Source: Syngnathus acus (taxonomy: Eukaryota > Chordata > Actinopteri > Syngnathiformes > Syngnathidae). Taken from it: a stretch of 64,000 bases of DNA. Location of the stretch: contig NC_051106.1 of NCBI RefSeq assembly GCF_901709675.1, forward strand, positions 8,318,001 to 8,382,000, written 5' to 3'. How positions within the stretch are numbered: position 1 is the first letter of the stretch; every line of letters starts with the position of its first letter. The notes under the pieces were generated by a model. That model had not been told where the DNA came from. It ran no database searches and worked only from the letters and a program-made list of their open reading frames with translations. Made by a program: the position numbers and the translations under genes. Shown piece after piece: positions 55,501 through 64,000 of this stretch.

Positions 55501-58476
55501 AATTTGTCCAAACATCCTTTCCTCCTTCACACGCTTCTGCTGCTTGACTTCCATAAAGAGGTCTAAGCTGCTGGCGGGCGAGAGCATGCGTTTGCTCGCG
55601 CAGCCGCTGGACGCGTTGGTGGTGGAGATGGTCCGAGAGGTGAGGGAAAGGGGGATGCCAGTCTTGAGTTTGGCCGAGGATAGGTCCAAGGCTTCCACGG
55701 AGACTGAGTGTGTGGTGGCTCGATTCTGAGAGGCAGCTAATGCAGGGCTAACTTTATCGTAGTGATTGTCAAAGATCTGTGACACAGATGTGTACGTGAG
55801 GCTTCCGTAGCTCGGCACGTGAGTCTGGAGTCTTACGGGGATTAACAAACCGGGATGCGGGAGCTGGGGGAGTGCGATGGGCAGCGATGAAGGGCTTGCG
55901 CCACCACAAAATATTTGCACGTGTGAGGCCTCAGTGTCCATGCTCAGTGACTCCTGGCGCACCAAATTCCCCCTCTGTCTCTCCTTTGCCAAGTCCCCGA
56001 GTCTAACTTTGGATGTTGGATCGAGGCTTCCATAGTCAAACGATACGCTGCGTACCTCTGGGAACTCCTTGCGCAAGTTGCAAGGGGCCTGCTCCGAGGA
56101 GGAGCGTCTCATTTCATGTTGCTGACGCTGATGGAGAACAGAGAGCGAGTGGCCGCTTCCCGGCACAGCTAAGAGCTCCAGAGGCTTGCCAAATTCATCC
56201 TGCCTGGCAGGAGAAACCGGCTTCAGGCTCTCCTCCCTGTCAAAGGAGAAAGTGGAGCTGTAGGATAAGTTGCTGTCCTGACTGGGGCTTCGTGAGAGAC
56301 TGGTGCAGGCCGATTCAAAACTGGACTCCCCCGAGGAGTGCTCAATGTCAGCAAGGCGCAACCTTTTCTTCTTTGGGGGGAGTTTTTCAGGGGGGAACTG
56401 AGCTAAAGTTTCACTCCGCTGCGGCCATTGAAACTCTTCCACATGCTTCTCCGGCTCCTTCACCGGCACGTCCGGAGCTTTGTCCGGACTGTCGGGCTCC
56501 ACGGTGACTCTGATCTCCGGTACTTGTATATTGGGCTGTCGCACCAGTTTAGCACCCAACTGAAAGGACTGCCTCAGTGTGCCATCGCCCCTGTCTATCT
56601 CAAAAGACTCCTCCATGGGCTGAAATGAGGAGAAGCTCTCCTCCCTCTGCCTGAGGCTCTTGTAGGACTCGGACTGGTCGGCATGCGGCCTGTTGATGAA
56701 GTTTGTGTGCTGGATAACCGAAATGACATTTCCTAATGTTTTTCGAGCACACATTTCAGGGCTGACTGAGATGTCCATGTCAATCCTGTCCAGCTGCATA
56801 CTCAAACGTCCTTTCAGGACGCCGACCGCACCGTGTCCGGCTAGCTTCGACTCGTAATCCTTACCGGAGTCAAACATTTCTTCACACTGTCCGTGATGCA
56901 CCTCATACTGAGGTGGCAGATCTTCCTCTTCCCGTTTTTCCTTCCGGCGCTTCCGGGTCGCTAGTTCCATGGCATGCCTCTGCAGGTTCACACTCGGCGG
57001 ATAATCCATTTCCGGTCCCGCAGGTGACATCTCGCTTGCCTTCCCGTGGCCGTCGCTGTCCACGTGGCCCTCGTGGGACGGCAGCTCGAAAGCAGCTTGC
57101 CGCCGCAGTCTCCTCATGCCCGCGTTGCTTGTTCTCTCGTCGAACGAGTGGCTGCCCCGGAGGGCCTGGGGCATGGTCAGGCTGACCGCCGAGGACGTGG
57201 GCATGGAGTTGCTCCTGAGGAGGGTTCCCATGTCAGAGCCAGTGTCCAGCTGTGCTTCTTTCATCTCTTCCCTGGTGAAGGACTTTGTATTTATTCTGAT
57301 TGACTCGACTGTGTCTTTTTCCTGGGTGAAAACCCGAGAAACTCCTTTCTCTGAGTATCGTTCTACCTCACCGGAATCTGTGTAGCAAGCAACTGTGGTC
57401 TGCTTGGGGCTGGGCTTGTAACACTTCCCGAACATAATTTCCTGGTAGGATTTGGCGTTAGCGTTCGGGGGGCTAGTCTGATGCTCGGCACTTTCAGATC
57501 GGGAAAAATAGCCGGAATCCGTGCTGCCTTTACTCGACTGACTCGGAAGGGACAGATTGTGTTCCGAGTCGCTGCTCCTTTTCTCCGACAGGCGAAGTGC
57601 GAGCCGTTGTTTAATTGTGCAAGATTGAATTGCACGATTAGCCTCAACAGTGGTGACAGGAATGGGATTGATTTCCGGTAGGTGGGATGAGCTGTCCTGA
57701 GTCGACGTTGACATCGCCGATGCCTTTTTGTGAGAAATGAGGTTTAGCACTTTGACAGCGGTGTGATCGGAGGTCTCCGCCGGGGAGTCCAACAGCAGCA
57801 GCGGGTCACTGAACGTGTCGTCGTCAGTGTCTGTACTTTGCTCGCCGTCAGAGAACAAATCCCCGTCGCCTTCAAAAGACCCTTGGTCCACGTTGACATT
57901 GTGAGGGAACGGCGGGGTTCCAGCTTTGACCGAGTGAGCGTGGGACTTGCGGTGTTTGTACAAATTGCTCTTGGTTTTGAAGGAGAACCCGCAGGGGACG
58001 CACGGGTATGGCCGTTCTCCGGTGTGGGACCGGATGTGTTTCTTTAGTACACTGGGTTTGGCGCATGCCCTTCCGCAGTACTCGCAAACATATTTGCCAG
58101 GCTTCTGTGGTTTCAACTCAACCTTCCCGCCGGCCTCTGACTGCAGCTCCATCCCTGAATAGTAACTCTGTTGCTCAGGTGAACTCGGGGACTTCCTTTG
58201 TCTGACGGCTACTTTGGCGGCCTGCAGTGAAAACGACGCTTCGCTGTCTTTAGGAGTTTGGGAGATGGAATCCTCAATGGCCAGTAACTTCCCTGAGTTG
58301 GGAGCTTTTTTGGAACCGCCTGTGTCTTTGGCCGGGCCCTCCGGCGGGTGCTGGTGCCACCCTTTTCCCTCCATTTCCACCGATGGACTCCTTCTTATCT
58401 CAGGTGTGCATCGTTTTGCTGCGGCATCTGTGTCCTGACCTTCCGGAGAGCCTGTGGCGGTTTCTAGTGACTCCAT
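52534..58476 (-). CDS. hivep2: HIVEP zinc finger 2 (ZAS family transcription factor)
   Basis: Six coding exons: 54937-58476, 54473-54630, 54224-54399, 53837-53935, 53023-53720 and 52534-52872, encoding 1669 residues. The giant first coding exon (1180 codons) is typical of the family. Two widely spaced C2H2 pairs are present: ZAS-N at about residues 129-181 ([19 protein letters not shown], then [19 protein letters not shown]) and ZAS-C at about 1250-1302 ([10 protein letters not shown], then [10 protein letters not shown]). An acidic stretch follows the second pair (exon 53023-53720), followed by Ser-Pro-Arg repeats. HIVEP2 binds kappaB-like enhancer motifs in the nucleus. Specific HIVEP2 blocks include [31 protein letters not shown] and the C-terminal [13 protein letters not shown]. 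Human HIVEP2 is about 2450 residues; much of the missing length is from the variable middle. Non-coding leader exons are expected beyond 58476. Confidence 0.92.
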
Positions 58477-60999
58477 TAATCCGACGTTGCGTTCGTTTCT
58501 TGGGGATAATATTTCTTAGGTGTCAGTAGTGATGTTTACGTACACGTGTGACGGCTCATCTGCAATACAGGAAACAGAAAGCAGGGATTATCAGCACTGA
58601 AAACATGCATGTTTTTGGAATGTCAATCGAAGCTGGAGTACTGAAGGAAAACCCTCGGAAGCTCAAAGATAACATGCCACACGGGGAAAGCCTAAAATCT
58701 GGACCAGAACCTCAGAAGCGTAAGGCAGATGTGCCAAGCGCGAGTCTGCAGAGCTTTAATCCCACAATGCGTGCATACTGAGCCACTGGGTTGAGTGCTG
58801 TGGCATCTAAGAAATAGATGAGCATCAATATCACCTCGTATTCCCTCACGTCTCACACTCGGCGAAGAAACCCCGTCCCCTCATGAATTCTGGGAATTGC
58901 TTTAGCCTCAACACTGGAGGGCACATCCTCGTCCTCCTCATCCTCCACCTCACTTCATCCTCTCAGTATCAAATGCGGTGTCCTCCCTAACGAGGTTATG
59001 TAAGATTATCTGGTTCAAACCCTCAGAGTTCCCCCTTAATTAGGACATTGTTTCTCTCGCTATATTTTTTTTTCCCTCTCTCCTTTGGTTGTCGGTGCAC
59101 CACGAACGGCCCAGCGCGATTCACCGAGGATGCGAATCCAAGGTGACTCGTCGCATGCGGACAGTCGCGTGAAAATAACAGAGATGGGAAGGGAGGCTAA
59201 GTGGGGGTGCGCCACATTTGAGTGGTCCATTTTAAAAAGATTCTTGGAAGAACTAGTCACTTTTCTACTGTACGGTACCTTTACACATGCTAATGTTAGC
59301 TTAGGCTGTTGCTGTGCTACAATCTCCATTTTTTTGCTGTGAGGCGCCGCTTTCTTGCTTACTTTGTTTACTATTTAGCAAGAAAATTACGTTTTGTTCA
59401 ATGTTTCCTTTTCGTATGACGTGATATGTTCAATGGGAAGGGATTTTTTAAATTTCCCACTTGCCTACGCATTCGCGTGAAATAATCCAAACGATGTGTT
59501 CATCGTGGCACGTTTACCTAGCCTCCAGTTAGCATAGCTTGAACCAACTAATGTGGTTTTCTGTGAATGCGAGTTGAATTGGACTATTTATTTTGCAACT
59601 TCCCATTCTTTATCCAACTGACGTGATCTTGTTTTTTTAAACAGATTTCAAAGTACAATTTAGAAAAGCTCAATCTGACTCATGTGGCATTTCTCACCTG
59701 TCTGATCAAGAGTGAACGCGTTCAATGCAGTGGTATTTTTTTTCCCGCAACTTCTCGTTCTTAAGGCATTATCGCACCGATGCGACATGTTTTTGCAGTT
59801 TCAAAGTGGAAAACAACACTCCCTTAACTGAGCCGAACGAGTTGACTCGAGCCAGTGCCACGCTGTGGAAAAGCAGGTTAACACAACATTGGGGGGTGGG
59901 GGGCCTTTGAAGTCTCCCTCCTCAAGGTCGATTTGACCTCATTGCTTAGTTTCCATCCCTCCGAGGCGTACGCCAGATTAATCCCGCGTTTGGCTGCGCG
60001 CACAAAGACACAGACGCATGTTGTTGTGTTGCACCTGTGCAACAAATGCATGACACAGCAGCGGTGCGAAGCGGAGGTGGACGGTAAAAAAGAAAGAAAC
60101 GCTCCGTCCCTTTAAACCCGAGCATCCATAAATATCACAATGACATTCACACGCATGCACCCCCTCCCTTGATCCTCAGACAAACCTGAGATTTCAACCT
60201 CCTCCTCTCCTTCCATGTCCCGCATCCTCATTCCTCATCCCGCACCGTCCATTCCGCCTCCGTCGGGATAAGGAAAAAAAGCGCCATGGTAAACGTCCCA
60301 TCAGTCCGGAGTGGCGGCGGTAGCGGCGCACATTTGGAGCGTTCTATTGATGCGAGCCAGTCACCAGAGAAAATACCCAAGCATGACGTGCAGACCCGGG
60401 TACAAAAATAGCAAAGGGGCCCTGGGAGGGATTACACAACGGCCCACGTTTCAGGGCGCTTTTCCTCTCCGGCTCTGGCAGCTCGCTCAGGCTGGGTAGG
60501 AGGAGAGGGAAAGCGAGGGTGGGAGGGAGTCAGATGTCCTGATCATTGTCAAAAGCTGCTCTTCATTCATCAAGAACTGAGAACCTCCCTTCAAAAGGTG
60601 CAATTCACGTGGCCTATATGGCGAGGAGGAAGTGGGAGAAGGAGGGAGAAATAAAAGCCGTAGGGGGCTCTTTTGTGAGATGCTTCCCGTCACGACGTCC
60701 TCGGGCTCCATTCACAAAGCAGGAGAACCGTCGACGTCGTGACAAGCCGAGCCGGGCTTAATGCCGCCGGATGATGTGCAGCTGCACGCCGCATCTTGCA
60801 TATGCGCCCGAGCCGAGTCAAACCCCCGACACGATTACTGTATTCCTCCCAGAGTATATCCATTTTTTTTAGATTCATATCGAGAGAACTAAACAGAGAA
60901 CAACGTGACCGTATACAAAATGACCACACAGTTACGTGGAATCTTCAAGCTTCGCCCACACGCAATGGCAAACACTCGATTTTTTTTCGCAAGTGACAG

Positions 61000-61330
61000 T
61001 CGCCCATCTGTCTCGTACACATGGTACAAATTTGGTAGCCGTCGGACGAAAATCTCTGGCAGTAGTTGGGTTTTGAAGGACCCATGAAAATGTGCAACCT
61101 GAAACCAAAATAACTCCAAATTGGCCACTTCAAATAAAAATGGCAGACTTCCTGTGTCCTTTCAGGCTTCTTGAGACATTTTAACGGGTCGACTCATGAT
61201 AGACATGCCAACGAAATGTCACGTTGCCAAGGGAAACTCGGTTCAGGAGTTGAATTTTTTACAGGGCGCTATTAAAACAAAATGGCCACCTCAACAAAAT
61301 GGCCGATTTCCTGTGCTGTTTTCAGGTATG
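61000..61330 (+). repeat. Copy of dispersed repeat with 'aaatggccgatttcctgt' motif
   Basis: The stretch contains 'aaaatggcagacttcctgtg', 'tcctttcagg' and, near 61295, a second 'aaaatggccgatttcctgtg'. Related pieces occur near 10385 and, inverted, near 32885. No coding capacity or terminal repeats were seen, so the class is unknown; an old SINE or non-autonomous DNA element is possible. Confidence 0.45.
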
Positions 61331-62753
61331 GCTTTTTTTTTTGTGGGTGACTAAATTGATATTAGACGCTTTAAAACGTTTGAAAAAATAATAATAAAAA
61401 GTGAAAACCAAAAACACTGAATATATTTAAAAAAAATACTGTTCGTGACTAAGTGGGCAAAAAGGTTTCAGACTCCGTTAACACTGCACTCCTCGTCTAA
61501 GTGGCCTAACGAGCGGAGAATGCCGAGCGTGTGTATTGAAAGAGGAGCTCCTCAGGGCGCTATTCTTAGTCATCGAGCGTGGAACAAGTCGTTGCCCGCT
61601 TGCAGATCCATTATGCAGCACAGGATGATTGGGGAGGGTGGGGTGTGGGTTCTAAAATAGCTAATACAGTCAAGGTCGTCATCTATAAATACAAATGCTC
61701 TCTCTCAAGAAGATGCACACTTGCTAGGAACAGCTGAGTGGGATTCCATGTTGCCCCCCCCACACACACACACACCTCCCCAAATGAACACAGACAACAC
61801 AGTGGATGAGGGACATGGGAGGGTGTGTTATGAATGGAAGGTTTGAGGATTTCTCTCAGGCCGATCACACATCATTCACCTTCATCCTTCCGCCCAGCAC
61901 CATCTCTTTAAAATCGGAAAATAAGCTTGACAACTAGTGGCGCGTCGCCATGGCAACAGAGTCTGCCACAATGGCCCTGCTTCCTGTCGGCATATATAAT
62001 TACCAGCAAATGTAAGAAGTGAGTGTGATGATGCGGCAGGGGAAAGAAAAAGTGTGATATTAAATATAGATACTAAGACACATCCATTAAAACAACATTT
62101 CACCATGTTTAAATTTGCATGTTTTCATATCCATGTGTTAGACTACAGCCATATAATAGAAAAATAGCAAGCATATAAATTGTTTTATATTTCTAATTGT
62201 ACAGTAAAAAAATGTTATCTGTAAAATTGAGTAAAAATGTAGTGTGTGTGTGCGTGTGTATTTTATTATATTAAAATGTCCTCTAACACATATTTCAGAG
62301 CAGTAACCTATTTATCTGTGAATAATATCCCGCTCCATAAAGTGTGAATGCCAACAATCCATTTGAAAATGAATTCATCCTTCAATTCAAACATGGCTTC
62401 TTTTGCTGGCTGTTGTCGGATCAGCTGTCACGTGCCTGCCTATATGGGGATATCCGGCTCACAGTGCGTGAATGCGCGCGCGCGTGTTGTTGATGTTGGG
62501 GTGGGGAGGAGGGAGGGGGGTATGCATGGACCCGAGAACCCCCTTGGTCGCCCCCCCATCTGCATGTCATGGAACATTGGCAGAACTGGGACTGGGACCC
62601 CCCCCCCTCCTCTTGTTAAAAAGCGTGCGGCAGCGGGGAGGGAGCACACAACGACCCCCGCACTGGAGTCACCCTCTCAGGTGACAAACACCCCCCCCCC
62701 CCCTCACTTAAGAACCCCCGACCACTAGCAGCCTAAATTCGGCTCTCAAGCTA

Positions 62754-62798
62754 TGCGCAAAAAAAAAAAAAAAAAAAACAGCATAGAAAAAAAAAAAG
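62754..62798. repeat. A-rich low-complexity run
   Basis: Two A runs (about 20 and 11 bases) are separated by a short spacer, following C runs at 62600 and 62690. Confidence 0.8.
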
Positions 62799-63602
62799 CG
62801 GCGGAGGCTTACCAGGTATTAGACGGCTTCATTGGACCCTCGAGTGGACGGATGTGCAAATCGTGGGGGGCGGTGAGGATGGTGTCCGAGGGGGTCGCTT
62901 TCTTTCCGGAGTCGTCCGAGATGAGCTTGGAGCGTGTCCTTACGCCTCCTCCTGGGTGCAGTGCAGCTAAGCGCCACCAGAGGACGCCAAAAGCAACTCA
63001 CAGCGTTTGATTCACAACCGCGGCTATTAAAATATTCACAGCCCCGCCTCTTAAGAATGTACAGTATTCATCCAGGGAAGAAAAAAATAACACCGTCAAC
63101 AATTAAATAAATTAAAAATATGTACTGTACATAAGAAGGACAAAAATAGATTTCCAGCTTTTATTTAAAATTGTTTAAAAAAAAAAAGGTAATTCACCCG
63201 ACGCAGCATTTTCATCTCCTTGCGGTAAGGAGTTTAATTAAGCAGTTCTGTGCATCTAAAATTTTGAATCTTTGTCGTCGTCTTCTTGTTCATTTGGCAC
63301 CTGTCAGCTTGAGGGTCCAGGCCCACTGGCATGGCATCTGGCTGATGGACAGCTGAGGTAGGAAGACCCGGAGACCGTGGGGCGTTGCAGGCACCCACTT
63401 CACGGGCCCGTGACCCAAGAGCGCCACCTAGTTTTGCAATTCCCACCCCAGAGGAAAAGCACAGAGCACATTTTTTTTAAATAAGATTACAGACGGTCAG
63501 AGAACAAAAATCGATGCGAGTGGCCCCGCTTCCCAGAAAACTACAGCGGAATCTGAGAAGGCATCTTAGTGAGTCAGCAGAGGCAGCGTGAGCACGAAGG
63601 CC

Positions 63603-63615
63603 GGCCAGCAGGTGG
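63603..63615 (+). promoter_or_regulatory. CTCF-like motif upstream of hivep2
   Basis: CCAGCAGGTGGCG matches the CTCF core at every position; it shares eleven leading bases with the site at 27168. Confidence 0.4.
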
Positions 63616-64000
63616 CGGCGGGTGAGCGTGCGTGACGGAATTCTTTGAACAGTAGACGCCCACCGGGAGAGCAAAAAAACAAAAGCTAGCCACTTTATGC
63701 GCACTGTTGCGCCCAATCAGTAAGCCTTGTTGTATTATGTTCAAGTGATTCTCAAAGTGTGGCACGAGGACCACGAGTGGTACACCAGCTTTGTCTCGTG
63801 GGACACGAAAAAAAATGCATCTACATCCAGTCAACTTACCTGAGTGTGGCCCGGTGTGACCTCAGGTTCGCCGAGGACTAAAATTCCATCAGTCGGCCAC
63901 ACAAGAAAAAAGGCAAACACGGTGTTCTGCTGCGGTCTGGACGTGTACCAGACGGCGGATGTGACGGTGTCATTCTGAGCCCGCCAGGCGCTGCTGTTGT

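Larger units (their letters stand above)
58477..64000. other. Non-coding region upstream of hivep2
   Basis: No coding exon was supported. Probable hivep2 leader exons could end at minus-strand donors near 62811-62816 (CTG then GTAAGC) and 63834-63839 (CAG then GTAAGT), but neither has independent support. The stretch also holds a dispersed repeat copy (about 61000-61330), C- and A-runs (62690-62780), a CG-rich tract near 62475 and a CTCF-like core at 63603. Confidence 0.4.

Noticed and set aside
54937-58087. Plus-strand frames up to 169 codons within the hivep2 giant exon
   Set aside because: They lie opposite a well supported conserved coding exon and show no recognisable domain.

Overview
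The window is nuclear DNA of a ray-finned fish, almost certainly a teleost with a compact genome. Genes are split into short coding exons by small GT-AG introns (often 65-400 bp), there are two eukaryotic leucine tRNAs, many CA and mononucleotide microsatellites, and about eleven protein genes in 64 kb. Exon chains were rebuilt by hand from splice sites, reading phase and remembered family sequences. Every chain adds up to a whole number of codons. No alignment or database search was run.

Layout. 0.7-5 kb (minus): two tandem paralogues, each with an N-terminal membrane anchor followed by a galectin-type domain. 6.6-9.1 kb (plus): tmx1, an ER membrane thioredoxin-like protein. 11.5-12.7 kb (plus): an intronless DRC4/GAS8-like coiled-coil gene. 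12.7-21.3 kb: non-coding, with a likely 5' untranslated exon of frmd6 near 16.8 kb. 21.3-25.7 kb (plus): frmd6, with a tRNA-Leu(UAA) gene inside an intron. 25.7-33.5 kb: non-coding, with a cluster of CTCF-like motifs and probable gng2 leader exons. 33.5-33.8 kb (plus): gng2. 34.9 kb (minus): tRNA-Leu(CAG). 35.8-36.4 kb (plus): dusp23. Four minus-strand genes follow: an afadin-like scaffold (36.7-42.5 kb), an SLC22 organic-ion transporter (43.7-46.2 kb), a taxilin (46.8-49.5 kb) and hivep2 (52.5-58.5 kb). The last 5.5 kb is non-coding, probably hivep2 leader introns.

Gene order joins two human neighbourhoods: TMX1-FRMD6-GNG2 (14q22) with AFDN, SLC22A1-3, TXLNB and HIVEP2 (6q24-q27). The 6q27 block also carries FRMD1 next to AFDN, so this looks like part of an old vertebrate paralogon retained in fish. 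There is no operon-like joint function, although frmd6 and the afadin-like gene both encode cell-cortex or junction proteins.

The least familiar items are the membrane-anchored galectin-like pair, the intronless DRC4-like gene, the afadin relative apparently lacking RA2 and FHA, and several short introns that are in frame and free of stops, one of them with a GC donor.
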